Part shown: positions 53,538 to 62,260 of the stretch, piece after piece
How the letters are laid out: every line of letters begins with the position of its first letter
Numbering within the stretch: the first letter of the stretch is position 1
DNA from: Gudongella oleilytica
Lineage (GTDB): Bacteria > Bacillota > Clostridia > Tissierellales > Tissierellaceae
DNA: 64,000 bases
NCBI RefSeq assembly: GCF_004101785.1
Contig: NZ_CP035130.1
Span: 620,001-684,000 of the forward strand
Reading direction: 5' to 3'
Notes under the pieces: model-generated
What the model was told of the DNA's origin: nothing
What the model saw: the letters and a program-made list of their open reading frames with translations, nothing else
Database searches by the model: none
Program-made: the position numbers and the translations under genes

Positions 53538-53897
53538 ATGTACCAAGACACATCTAAATTATTAGCATGGCAGAAGGCACATCAGTTGACACTTAAGATC
53601 TATGAGGCAACATTGAATTATCCTAAAGAAGAACTATACGGACTAACGTCCCAAATACGGAGAGCTGCAGTATCGATACCAAGTAATATTGTTGAAGGAA
53701 AAGCTAGAGGTAGTAATCTCGAGTATCGGAGATTTCTTCTCATTGCTAGGGGATCCCTCGAAGAAGTTAAATATCAACTGCTTTTGTCTAAAGATTTGTG
53801 TTATCTTGAAGAAAAAAGATATTCGGAAATTGTTAATATTGCTTTAGATGTAGGCAGATTACTAAATGGCTTGATTCAATCATTAGGCAGGAGTTGA
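53538..53897 (+). CDS. Four-helix-bundle protein (S23/IVP family), copy 1
   Basis: Protein of 119 residues of the four-helix-bundle family first seen in 23S rRNA intervening sequences. Hallmarks: LLAWQKAHQLTLKIYEAT, GLTSQIRRAAVSIPSNIVEG, LEYRRFLLIARGSLEEVKYQ and a final amphipathic helix. Free-standing here, not within rRNA. GGGAGGA before the ATG. A paralogue lies at 54707 on the other side of a winged-helix gene. The molecular function is not established; a scaffold or nucleic-acid-binding role is speculative. Confidence 0.9.
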   Translation: MYQDTSKLLAWQKAHQLTLKIYEATLNYPKEELYGLTSQIRRAAVSIPSNIVEGKARGSNLEYRRFLLIARGSLEEVKYQLLLSKDLCYLEEKRYSEIVNIALDVGRLLNGLIQSLGRS

Positions 53898-54057
53898 TCC
53901 TGTCTTTTTCATTTCATTCCAACTCTTCCAACTTTCCAACTTCATATTTATCCTAAACATTTGTCACAACTATCTCTATTTATATTGAATACCACAAGTA
54001 AATATGCTATCATAATATTGTTCAATCACCGAACGAATAAATACATAGGAGATAAAT

Positions 54058-54684
54058 ATGAGAGAAAACGGCTTTTTCCTTCCCACCCCAAAATACAAAG
54101 AACTAATGATCCTGAACTACATAGAACAAAACCCAGATACCACACAAAAAGAATTAGGCAAAGAGATTGGAGCAGCAGCTTCAATGATAAATGCTTACCT
54201 GGACGAATATGAAGCCAATGGCTATATAACCAGAGAATACATAACATCAAAGACAGTGAAGTACCACATAACCTCAAAAGGCTTAAAGAGAAAAAACTTC
54301 CTAAATATAAGCTTTATTGAACAACTAATGGATATGCATAAGCTTGCCAGAGAAGGCATAGAATTATTTTTCAGAGAACTGGAGCAAAGAGATTTCAAAA
54401 AGCTTCTACTGTATGGAGCAGGAGAGGTAGCAGAAATAATTCTTGGGGTCCTTAAATATGGCTCAGGTACTAATATTGATATAGTTGCTGTGGTAGATGA
54501 TGATCTTGAAAAAAGAGGAACAACTATCGTAGGATATCCGATAATATCTTCAGTAGATATTAAGAAGTATAAGCATGATGGGATATTTATTTCGAGCTAT
54601 ACTTATGAAGACTCAATTAAACAACAGCTGGTAAAGAAAGGTTACAACAAAGAAAAGATACTTACATTCTTTACAGAGAGTTAA
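54058..54684 (+). CDS. Winged-helix protein with C-terminal nucleotide-sugar/Rossmann domain
   Basis: Protein of 208 residues. Residues 1-75 form a MarR-like winged helix (YIEQNPDTTQKELGKEIGAA, then EANGYITREYITSKTVKYHI). Residues about 115-205 form a Rossmann-type domain (KLLLYGAGEVAEIILGVL, IVAVVDDDLEKRGTTIVGYP) like the CoA-/nucleotide-binding part of PglD-type sugar acetyltransferases. Such fusions are found at the head of surface-polysaccharide clusters, so it may sense a nucleotide sugar and regulate the cluster beginning at 57.5 kb. AGGAGA before the ATG. Confidence 0.82.
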   Translation: MRENGFFLPTPKYKELMILNYIEQNPDTTQKELGKEIGAAASMINAYLDEYEANGYITREYITSKTVKYHITSKGLKRKNFLNISFIEQLMDMHKLAREGIELFFRELEQRDFKKLLLYGAGEVAEIILGVLKYGSGTNIDIVAVVDDDLEKRGTTIVGYPIISSVDIKKYKHDGIFISSYTYEDSIKQQLVKKGYNKEKILTFFTES

Positions 54685-54706
54685 TTAATGACATAAGGGG
54701 GATGCA

Positions 54707-55072
54707 ATGTATTCTGAAACCAACAAATTACTTGTATGGAAAAGATCACACGAGCTAGTACTCAAAGTATACGAGATAACAAAAGAATTTCCTAAGGAAG
54801 AGCAATTTGGTCTAACTTCACAAATTAGAAGAGCTGCGGTCTCGATACCCAGCAACATTGTTGAAGGTAAGGCAAGGAATTCAGTTAGAGATTACTTGAG
54901 ATTCTTATTGATATCAAGAGGATCACTTGAAGAAGTGAAGTATCAGCTACTTCTTTCCAAAGACCTCAAATATATCTCAAATGATAGTTTTGAAATTACA
55001 TTCATGATAGCAGATGATGTTGGGAAATTACTTAATGGATTGATCAAGAGTTTGGAACACAAATTAAACTAA
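54707..55072 (+). CDS. Four-helix-bundle protein (S23/IVP family), copy 2
   Basis: Protein of 121 residues, paralogous to that at 53538: LLVWKRSHELVLKVYEIT, the identical core FGLTSQIRRAAVSIPSNIVE (one residue apart), RFLLISRGSLEEVKYQLLLS. The two share roughly 60 percent identity by eye, so the pair is an old rather than recent duplication. Twenty-two bases after the winged-helix gene with GGGGG as ribosome site, so probably co-transcribed with it. Confidence 0.9.
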   Translation: MYSETNKLLVWKRSHELVLKVYEITKEFPKEEQFGLTSQIRRAAVSIPSNIVEGKARNSVRDYLRFLLISRGSLEEVKYQLLLSKDLKYISNDSFEITFMIADDVGKLLNGLIKSLEHKLN

Positions 55073-55490
55073 GATTTATGGTTTTCCTAACCAACTTTCC
55101 AACAGTCCAACAGACCAACTGTATTTATCGTGTATGTCCATGTGAAGGTGTAATAGCCTTTAGCGGAACCACTTTTATATGCAATATTCACAGCCATGCT
55201 GAATTGGATGATGAAGACGAAGAGGGCGGAGATGGAAATGGGGAAGTTCCTTATTTGTAGCCGCTAGATTGGGTGTATAATACGACGTGAGTATCCTGAA
55301 AGACCAAAACCACAAGATGTAGCATAAGAGATGTCAAGAATTAAGTTTGTTATGCAAGATTTAGATCCAGGCAACTACTTGAATAATTCGATGAGTTGGA
55401 TTTTTGAGAATGAGTTATAATAAACATAGCAATAGCAGTGTAAAGAAATGTTCATGGGAACCTGAGAAACACCCAGAAAGGAGGCGCCAA
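55073..55490. other. Intergenic stretch with one copy of the CGACGTGAGTAT / ACAAGATGTAG repeat
   Basis: A 60-codon frame (55078-55260, ends GGDGNGEVPYL) has no ribosome site or recognisable relative, and I do not call it. At 55283-55294 is CGACGTGAGTAT and at 55312-55322 ACAAGATGTAG; both recur in the gene-free zone at 57.0-57.5 kb downstream of the next gene. Confidence 0.5.
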
Positions 55491-56849
55491 ATGAGTTTAC
55501 AAAAATCGATACAAAATGGTGAAGGTAAGACTATAGAGTTTAAGGTCGAGCTGCCAAATAGCAATACGTTAGCAAAAACAATCATTGCGTTTTCCAATAC
55601 TGGTGGTGGCAAGCTTATTATTGGTGTTAACGATCAAGGGGAAATCATTGGACTTGAACACGATGTCAATATTTTTGAACTGAAGGATAAAGTGGCTTCA
55701 ATCATTTATGAAACATGTTATCCAACTGTTCTTCCCGATATCTATACGACAACGATTGATGACCATTTATTGCTGATCATTGAAGTCTATCGAGGAAATC
55801 TTCTACCATACTACCTGAAAAGCAAGGGAAAGAGCGAAGGCGTTTACATTAGAGTAGGGGCAACGAATCGCAAGGCAAGTTATGAAAATATTCTTGAGCT
55901 GGAAAGACAGCGAATGAACATAAGCTTTGACCAGGAAGCAAATAGAGAGGTGGATCTTGATTCTTTAGATATTACTACATTAAAAGGTAGGTTCGCTCGG
56001 GCTGGAAAAGTGTTAGACCAAGCGGTGATGAAAAATTTTAAATTGGTTATCGAAGACAATAATACACTCTATCCATCCAATGGATTATTGATTTTACTTG
56101 GGAAACTCGAACATGTTAGGATGAAATGCAGCAGGTTCAAAGGTACTTCTATGGATGTTTTCTTGGATCGAAAAGAGTATGAGGGTGACCTTTTTTCACA
56201 ACTTGAGGATGCTGAAAATTTTATTAAAAATCACATCAAACTTAGTAGCGAAATCAAAGGCTTGCAAAGAGAAGACCAATATGAAATTCCATTAGAAGCC
56301 ATTAGAGAAAGCCTAGTCAATGCTGTTGTTCATAGAGATTATTCGAATGGCGGCAGGGATATAAAGATTGGCATTTATGATGATATAGTTAATGTTGTGT
56401 CTCCGGGTGGGTTTCCTAGTACTATCACTCAAGAGGATATTCTGGAAGGACGCTCTGAAATTCGGAATAAAGTAATTGCCAGGGTTTTTAAAGAACTAAA
56501 CTATATCGAACAGTGGGGCAGCGGCATCCGCAGAATTAAATCGAGCTGTGAAGATAGAGGCTTGAAAGAACCAGAGATTTTGGAGAAAGGTGACTTTGTG
56601 GATGTGAGCTTGTATCGGGAAGTTGCAAGCTCAACTGAAAATATTGGAAGCGGAAGCTTTCTAACCGATCAAGAGCAAAAAATCGTTGAGTTTCTCAAAG
56701 AACATGATGATATCATTAGAACTAAAGATGCAAAAATTGTTTTGAGTGTTGAGGAACGTAGAGCAAGAGAAATTCTAAAAGATTTGGTTGAAAAACAAGT
56801 CATTGATAAAAAAGGAAAAGGACCAAGTACTTTTTATAAGTTGAAATAA
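55491..56849 (+). CDS. AlbA_2/Schlafen-type ATP-binding protein
   Basis: Protein of 452 residues. N-terminal AlbA_2 (Schlafen-like) nucleic-acid domain, with GEGKTIEFKVELPNSNTLAK and FSNTGGGKLIIGVND; a central region rich in charged helices; then a GHKL-type/HATPase_c_4 domain (ALRESLVNAVVHRDYSNGG-type: PLEAIRESLVNAVVHRDYS, and NVVSPGGFPS, QWGSGIRRIKSSC); and a C-terminal winged helix (VEERRAREILKDLVEKQVID). Family members are called transcriptional regulators or defence-associated factors, without established function. ATG at 55491 follows AAAGGAGG; 29 upstream codons are rejected. Flanked on both sides by the same short repeat family. Confidence 0.85.
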   Translation: MSLQKSIQNGEGKTIEFKVELPNSNTLAKTIIAFSNTGGGKLIIGVNDQGEIIGLEHDVNIFELKDKVASIIYETCYPTVLPDIYTTTIDDHLLLIIEVYRGNLLPYYLKSKGKSEGVYIRVGATNRKASYENILELERQRMNISFDQEANREVDLDSLDITTLKGRFARAGKVLDQAVMKNFKLVIEDNNTLYPSNGLLILLGKLEHVRMKCSRFKGTSMDVFLDRKEYEGDLFSQLEDAENFIKNHIKLSSEIKGLQREDQYEIPLEAIRESLVNAVVHRDYSNGGRDIKIGIYDDIVNVVSPGGFPSTITQEDILEGRSEIRNKVIARVFKELNYIEQWGSGIRRIKSSCEDRGLKEPEILEKGDFVDVSLYREVASSTENIGSGSFLTDQEQKIVEFLKEHDDIIRTKDAKIVLSVEERRAREILKDLVEKQVIDKKGKGPSTFYKLK

Positions 56850-56857
56850 TCCGGCAG

Positions 56858-56895
56858 TACCGGATAGTGCCGGATTATACCGGATAGTGCCGGAT
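56858..56895 (+). repeat. 20-bp tandem repeat after the AlbA_2 gene
   Basis: TACCGGATAGTGCCGGAT occurs at 56858-56875 and 56878-56895 (period 20), with a related CCGGCAG just before; each unit is itself partly palindromic (CCGGAT/CCGG). Confidence 0.75.
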
Positions 56896-56942
56896 TGTTT
56901 CCGAATAAAAATGAAAAGAGCATATAATATCTATAATATCGA

Positions 56943-57456
56943 GAACAGATGTTCAAAAAAAATACACTGCATTTATTTATCCTTTCCGCATATTAATGTC
57001 AAGGTGAGTATAGTGTAAGGATGAGTAGAAATCACTAAACACAACATCTTGTGTAGAACAAATGTTCAACCACAATATATTGCATAATTTGGAATATTCT
57101 GTCAAATCGGTTTTCGACGTGAGTATGCTAATAGGATTACAAGATATAGTAGCTCAAAAATGTCGGACCACAACATGTAGTTATCGGATTCTCACAAAAG
57201 TGGAACATAAAAAACTATCGACTACCGTTGAAACTTATTGATATCAATGGTTTCAGAAAAAGGTGGTAGATGGTGGTAGATAAAAACTCACAAACTGTGA
57301 GAATTATGTATTTTCGACGTGAGTATGGTGAAAGGATAAAGAAGCTGCAAGTCAGTAATACCAGGGGTTTCAGGGATTGGTGGATAAGGGCGAATGTTAC
57401 AGAAGCATTACACGTCTAAGCATCCAATCAACACTTAGAATTATGCAAGATATAGT
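56943..57456. repeat. Gene-free zone with a dispersed short-repeat family, possible structured RNA
   Basis: GTGAGTATNNTNNNAGGAT occurs at 57004-57022, 57119-57137 and 57319-57337; the last two share TTTTCGACGTGAGTATG exactly 200 bp apart. A second motif, ACAAGATATAG or close variants, occurs at 57139, 57170 (ACAACATGTAG) and 57445. GAACARATGTTC palindromes occur at 56943 and 57056, and ATTCTCACA/TGTGAGAAT inverted arms near 57189 and 57296. No gene from 56850 to 57573. One further unit lies at 55283, upstream of the AlbA_2 gene. Confidence 0.65.
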
Positions 57457-57573
57457 GTTTGGAAAAGCGAGGCATACTACATATAGATTTTATACATAAA
57501 TTAGGAATTAGAGGTGCTAACTAGACCAGCTATTTACATAAAAGCGATGGAAGTTAAAGGGGATTGGACTTAT

Positions 57574-58188
57574 ATGATTTATAAATTTTTTAAGAGGTTA
57601 TTCGACATCACAATTTCAATGATTGGATTAATAATTACTTCTCCAATACTGATAATAACAGCAATAGTAATTAAGCTTGAATCTCCAGGACCTATCATCT
57701 TTAAACAAGAGAGATTAGGTTTGAGCGGTAAAGTTTTTAAGATTTATAAGTTTAGATCAATGTGCGTTGATGCTGAAAAAGGTGGAGTATATGAGAAAAA
57801 AGGTGACCCTAGAGTTACCAAAGTAGGGAAGTTTATACGTAAAACAAGCATAGATGAACTCCCGCAGTTTGTAAACATATTAAAAGGTGAGATGTCTCTT
57901 ATTGGTCCAAGACCAGCATTAACATATCATCCATGGCCATACAATGAGTACACAGAGGAACAAAAGAGAATGTTTCACGTTAGACCGGGAGTTACTGGTT
58001 GGGCACAGGTTAATGGGAGAAAAGAAGTTGAGTGGCCAAGACGAATTGAATTAAATGTTGAGTACGTAGATAAGATGTCGCTTTATTTTGATTTGATGAT
58101 ATTCTTCAAGACCATTTTCAAAGTATTACGAATGGAAGATAACCTCAATGTAAAAGAGACCGCATCAAAGAAAAATACTAGCGTGTAA
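57574..58188 (+). CDS. Undecaprenyl-phosphate sugar phosphotransferase (initiating)
   Basis: Bacterial sugar transferase of 204 residues (WcaJ/PglC catalytic core only). One N-terminal membrane helix (about 8-33), then FKQERLGLSGKVFKIYKFRSM, the catalytic region KVGKFIRKTSIDELPQFVNI and LIGPRPALTYH, and VRPGVTGWAQVNGR. It transfers a sugar-phosphate to undecaprenyl phosphate, starting a surface polysaccharide repeat. The ATG at 57574 gives the family-typical start (MIYKFFKRLFDI); upstream in-frame starts exist at 57514 and 57547 but no site is clearly better. First gene of the cluster that runs off the right edge. Confidence 0.9.
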   Translation: MIYKFFKRLFDITISMIGLIITSPILIITAIVIKLESPGPIIFKQERLGLSGKVFKIYKFRSMCVDAEKGGVYEKKGDPRVTKVGKFIRKTSIDELPQFVNILKGEMSLIGPRPALTYHPWPYNEYTEEQKRMFHVRPGVTGWAQVNGRKEVEWPRRIELNVEYVDKMSLYFDLMIFFKTIFKVLRMEDNLNVKETASKKNTSV

Positions 58189-58212
58189 AAATATTTGTTT
58201 GGAGGGTATTGT

Positions 58213-59040
58213 ATGGCTTTGAAGTTGATGTATATAACGAATAATGCTTATATAGCAAAAATTGCAGAGAATAGTGGGGTTGATTGGATATTTATTGACC
58301 TTGAGATAAATGGAAAAGAAGAAAGACAAGGTCATTTAGATACAGTTATATCGCGTCATCATATTGATGATGTAAAAAAAATAAAAGAAGTACTTAGCAC
58401 ATCGGAACTTTTAGTTAGAGTGAATCCAATATTTGAAGGATCTAAAGCTGAAATAGATCGAGTTATTGATGATGGGGCAGACATTGTCATGCTTCCTTTT
58501 TTTCAGTCTAAGGAAGAGGTTGCAGAATTCTCTAATTATGTAGGTGGAAGAGCAAAGACAATGCTGTTACTAGAAACTCCTGAAGCAGCAGAAAGCATAG
58601 ATGACATTTTAAGCGTTGATGGAATTGACTATATTCATATTGGACTTAATGATCTTCATCTTGGATATGGTATGAAGTTTATGTTTGAGCTTTTAGCAGA
58701 TGGCACTGTCGAAAACCTGTGTAAAAAAATTAGGGGTAGAGGCATTCCTTATGGTTTTGGAGGTATTGCTCAACTAGGGCAGGGAGATCTTCCAGCTGAA
58801 TATGTCATAGCGGAACATCACAGAATAGGTTCGTCTATGGCGATTCTTTCCAGAAGCTTCTGTAATGTGAATAAGATAAAAGGTATTGAAGAAGCTCAGG
58901 AAGTATTTGATAGAGGGGTTTCTGAAGTGCGTGAGTATGAGAAGAATTTAAAAGATAAGAGTAAAGAGTTTTTTGAAGAAAATAGAATTATTACTTGTGA
59001 AAAAATTAAAGAAATCAAGAATAGCAAAAAAACTAAGTAA
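58213..59040 (+). CDS. HpcH/HpaI-type aldolase in the polysaccharide cluster
   Basis: PEP/pyruvate-type TIM-barrel protein of 275 residues. Motifs: DWIFIDLEINGKEERQGHLD near the N-terminus, LLVRVNPI, ADIVMLPFFQSKEEVAEF and TMLLLETPEAAESIDDIL with the metal-binding Glu, then YIHIGLNDLHLGYG with the metal Asp. The family cleaves or joins pyruvate or acetyl-CoA with aldehydes. In a surface-polysaccharide cluster it may build a carboxylated or extended sugar. GGAGGG supports the start at 58213. Charged C-terminal tail (KIKEIKNSKKTK). Confidence 0.85.
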   Translation: MALKLMYITNNAYIAKIAENSGVDWIFIDLEINGKEERQGHLDTVISRHHIDDVKKIKEVLSTSELLVRVNPIFEGSKAEIDRVIDDGADIVMLPFFQSKEEVAEFSNYVGGRAKTMLLLETPEAAESIDDILSVDGIDYIHIGLNDLHLGYGMKFMFELLADGTVENLCKKIRGRGIPYGFGGIAQLGQGDLPAEYVIAEHHRIGSSMAILSRSFCNVNKIKGIEEAQEVFDRGVSEVREYEKNLKDKSKEFFEENRIITCEKIKEIKNSKKTK

Positions 59041-59097
59041 GGAATTATTTTGTTTGACCTTATTTAGTACTTTAATTAAAGAGATGGAGTTGAATTT

Positions 59098-60030
59098 ATG
59101 ATTGAATATGCAACTTTTTTAAGAGCACTTGCTGCAATTTTAATAACAAACTCTCATTATACTGGTGTTTATCCAATAGATATTCTTGCAAGTGGCGGAC
59201 TACTTGGTGATGTATTGTTTTTTGCCCTGTCAGGATTTGTATTGGTTAATATAAAAGAAAAATTCACTAGTTGGTATAAAAAGAGAATTTTAAGAATCTA
59301 TCCAAGTATTTGGATCATAACATTAATATATATAATTTTAGGGTTTTATACATTTGATAATTGGTCAGTATTTGAATATTTTATTTATCCAACTTATTAT
59401 CACTTCATAGCATCAATTGCCATACTATATATTCCGTATTATATTGTGGTAAAAAATGATTTTTTAAAGAATAGAACTCCTGTTATTATGGTTGGACTGT
59501 TCTTCACTCAATTAATTATTTACATTTTCTTCTATGACAAAACTTATTATCATATCGACACTGTCAGAGAGCCGATGATTAGATTTCTATTTTTGCAGTC
59601 TATGCTTTTAGGATTATATTTTAGAGTAAATCATTTTAAATACGTTAATCAGAAGAGATTAAGCAACTGGATTTTTTTGTTACTTCTAATGGTGGCCTAT
59701 CTTTTAACAAAAATAACTTTCTCTAGAGTTCAATACATCAGCAACTTTCAGATACTTAATCAGATAATTTTATTTGCAACATTATTTTTTGCATTTAAAT
59801 GTTTTTCAAGTATTGAGAACAAGCTAACTAAGTTACCAAGTGTTATAAAATCACCTATTGCTTTTATTGCTCAAATTACTTTACAAATATATGCGGTACA
59901 GTATGTAATCATCCCAATGTTCTCAGATATGGTATTCCCTCTAAATTGGGTAATTATTACAACTTTGATAATATTATCTGCATATCTATTATATTTAGTC
60001 AGTAATAAGTTTAGTGAATATCTTTTGTGA
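59098..60030 (+). CDS. Membrane acyltransferase (acyltransferase_3 family)
   Basis: Polytopic protein of 310 residues with about ten spans. The opening EYATFLRALAAILITNSHY matches the family (RxLA...HY; the usual H-[Y/F]), followed by LGDVLFFALSGFVL and KKRILRIYPSIWI. Such enzymes O-acetylate surface sugars at the membrane. It is short for the family (usually 330-380), but the end looks natural. AT-rich like the rest of the cluster. GAGATGGAG precedes the ATG. Confidence 0.87.
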   Translation: MIEYATFLRALAAILITNSHYTGVYPIDILASGGLLGDVLFFALSGFVLVNIKEKFTSWYKKRILRIYPSIWIITLIYIILGFYTFDNWSVFEYFIYPTYYHFIASIAILYIPYYIVVKNDFLKNRTPVIMVGLFFTQLIIYIFFYDKTYYHIDTVREPMIRFLFLQSMLLGLYFRVNHFKYVNQKRLSNWIFLLLLMVAYLLTKITFSRVQYISNFQILNQIILFATLFFAFKCFSSIENKLTKLPSVIKSPIAFIAQITLQIYAVQYVIIPMFSDMVFPLNWVIITTLIILSAYLLYLVSNKFSEYLL

Positions 60031-60079
60031 TTGACAAGTATTTTTATGAAAACTAGAACCCCAAAAGAGGTTGTTTAAT

Positions 60080-61009
60080 ATGAGATTATTACTTGCAGGT
60101 GCGTATAGATTTGGAACGGGTCAAATAAATAAATTGATAGGATTGGGTTATGAGGTTATCTTGGTTCAAGATGAAAGGGTTCCTTTGAATTTTGATGTTT
60201 CAAACATTGATGTAGTTGTTTGCAATAGTTTATTTTTATATAGCGACATTTCGCTGTTTAAAAAATTAAAGGTTATCCAGGTTACTAGTTCTGGACTAGA
60301 CAGAATACCCCTCGAGTACGCTAGAGAAAACAAAATTATTGTTCTTAATGCCAAAGGAGTCTACAGCATTCCAATGGCTGAATGGGTTATTCTAAAAATT
60401 TTAGAAATATACAAGAAAAGTAAATTTTTTTATAAAAACCAGGAAAACCAAATATGGGACAAAAGAAGAGATTTGCTTGAACTAAGAGGCAAGACAGCTT
60501 CAATAATCGGGTATGGCAATGTAGGTTGTGAAGTTGCCAAACGATTGAAAGCTTTTGATGTGAATATAGTTGGTGTAGGGAGAAATAGTATTCAATCTAA
60601 TTATGTTGATGAGTCAATAAATATTAATGAGTTAGATGTTGCATTAAAAAAATCAGACATAGTGATATTAACTTTACCATTAAATAGTAAGACAAGACAT
60701 CTGATTAATAAGAAACAATTAGATAATATGAAAGAGAATGCTGTTCTCATCAATGTTGCTCGTGGTGAGATAATTGATGAAAATGAATTAATCAAAACTT
60801 TGAACGATGGAAAACTTTTAGGGGTTGCGTTAGATGTATTCAAAGAAGAACCTTTGGGAGAAAGTCCATTATGGAATTTTGAAAATGTGATAATTACTCC
60901 TCATAATTCATTTGTTTCAGAAAATATCAATACAAGGTTATTTGATTTGATATATAAGAATATGAGCAAATTAATATTTGACTACAATGATAAGGAAGGT
61001 TCATTATGA
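60080..61009 (+). CDS. D-isomer-specific 2-hydroxyacid dehydrogenase-like protein
   Basis: NAD-dependent dehydrogenase of 309 residues. Substrate-side motif VTSSGLDRIPLEYA, cofactor GYGNVGCEVAKRLKAF near residue 145, catalytic Arg in VARGEIIDENELI, Glu in FKEEPLGESPLW and His in ITPHNSFVSE. ATG at 60080 preferred. It follows an aldolase and an acyltransferase in a polysaccharide cluster; it could reduce or oxidise the 2-oxo/2-hydroxy acid handled by the aldolase, for example to make a lactyl-type or ulosonic substituent. Overlaps the next gene by 4 bp (ATGA). Confidence 0.85.
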   Translation: MRLLLAGAYRFGTGQINKLIGLGYEVILVQDERVPLNFDVSNIDVVVCNSLFLYSDISLFKKLKVIQVTSSGLDRIPLEYARENKIIVLNAKGVYSIPMAEWVILKILEIYKKSKFFYKNQENQIWDKRRDLLELRGKTASIIGYGNVGCEVAKRLKAFDVNIVGVGRNSIQSNYVDESININELDVALKKSDIVILTLPLNSKTRHLINKKQLDNMKENAVLINVARGEIIDENELIKTLNDGKLLGVALDVFKEEPLGESPLWNFENVIITPHNSFVSENINTRLFDLIYKNMSKLIFDYNDKEGSL

Positions 61010-62259
61010 GAATATTGATGTTTAGACCAAGCCATTACCCTGAAATTGCAGGGGGAACTCATCTAGGAATTGATCTTATTGACGATATAATCAATTCGGG
61101 TCATGAAGTTGTTTTAGTGACTCCAGCACCTTGGAGAGTTTCTGAAGAGGTAAAAAATAAATATAAAGAGATGAAAACAGAAGTACAATATGATGGTAGA
61201 TTAATCATACGTAGAGTTTATGTTTCAGCTAATGAAAAATCATTAATTTCAAGAGCAATCAGAATGTTTTTGTTAACTGTTGGCATGGCGATAAGAGGCG
61301 TTAAAGAAAAAAACATTGATATAATCATGAGTCACTCAATGCCAGTCTTCATAGGACCTACGAGTGTTTTAATTAGTAGAATTAAGAAATTACCGTTACT
61401 CTATTTAGAGAGTGATGTAGTTTCAGAATCTTTAATCTCTACTGGAGTTGTAAAAAAAGGTATGAAAAGAAAATTAATGTACTCTTTTGGGAAATTTTTA
61501 GAAAAAGTATCTCTTAAAGGTAGTGACTATATTGTGACTGTGTCAAATTTATTCAAAGAACGTAACATCAGAAATGGAATATCCGAAAACAAGATAGAAG
61601 TTATTCATAATTGGATAGATACAGATAAAGTTAAACCTATCGAAAGGAATCAGAACCTTTTATTTGAAAGATTTAAACTAGATAGAAGAAAGTTTTATGT
61701 TACTTATTGTGGTAATCTTGGATTGCCTCAAAATGTTGAAATATTAATTGATGCAGCAAAAGATTTAGAACACATTGAAGATCTAGAATTTGTTATCATA
61801 GGTAATGGCGTAAGAAAGCAGTTTGTTGAAGATTATATAAGTAGATTAGATGTGAAGAATGTTAAACTATTTCCTTTGCAACCTTTGGAAGAAGTATCAT
61901 ACGTTTATAGTTTAGGAGACGTAGGGGTAGTTATTGGTAAGAGTGGTACATCAAAAAATGGATTTCCAAGTAAAACATGGACAATGATGGCTTCTGGACA
62001 GGCCATAATAAGTTGCTTCGACATAGATAGTGAATTAAGTAAAGCTGTTGAAAATGGAAATTGTGGGATTGCTCTAGAACCCGATAATTCTTTAAAACTT
62101 AAGGATGCGATTCTAACTATGTATGAAAATAAAGAATATGCATACCAGTGTGGATTGAATGCTAGGGAGTATGTAACAAAAAATAATTCAAGAAAAATGG
62201 CAACTAAGAAATATATAAATGCATTAGAAAAGATAAAGTATAAGATTGGAGAAAAATAA
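61006..62259 (+). CDS. Glycosyltransferase, GT4-type (WbuB-like)
   Basis: GT-B glycosyltransferase of 417 residues. N-terminal acceptor domain starts FRPSHYPEIAGGTHLGIDLI; C-terminal domain has YCGNLGLPQNVEILIDAAKD, FVIIGNGVRKQFVEDYI and the nucleotide-sugar loop GKSGTSKNGFPSKTWTMMAS. The last motif replaces the usual E-x7-E with SKTWTMMASG, as in WbuB/WbpH-type transferases for N-acetylated 6-deoxy sugars such as FucNAc. That agrees with the CapE-type dehydratase next to it. Confidence 0.9.
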   Translation: MRILMFRPSHYPEIAGGTHLGIDLIDDIINSGHEVVLVTPAPWRVSEEVKNKYKEMKTEVQYDGRLIIRRVYVSANEKSLISRAIRMFLLTVGMAIRGVKEKNIDIIMSHSMPVFIGPTSVLISRIKKLPLLYLESDVVSESLISTGVVKKGMKRKLMYSFGKFLEKVSLKGSDYIVTVSNLFKERNIRNGISENKIEVIHNWIDTDKVKPIERNQNLLFERFKLDRRKFYVTYCGNLGLPQNVEILIDAAKDLEHIEDLEFVIIGNGVRKQFVEDYISRLDVKNVKLFPLQPLEEVSYVYSLGDVGVVIGKSGTSKNGFPSKTWTMMASGQAIISCFDIDSELSKAVENGNCGIALEPDNSLKLKDAILTMYENKEYAYQCGLNAREYVTKNNSRKMATKKYINALEKIKYKIGEK

Positions 62260-62260
62260 T

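Noticed and set aside
53538-55072. 23S rRNA intervening sequence
   Set aside because: The four-helix-bundle genes are free-standing with their own ribosome sites and no rRNA sequence is present.
56943-57456. CRISPR array or tRNA cluster
   Set aside because: Repeats are short, unevenly spaced and variable; no cloverleaf or cas gene could be found.
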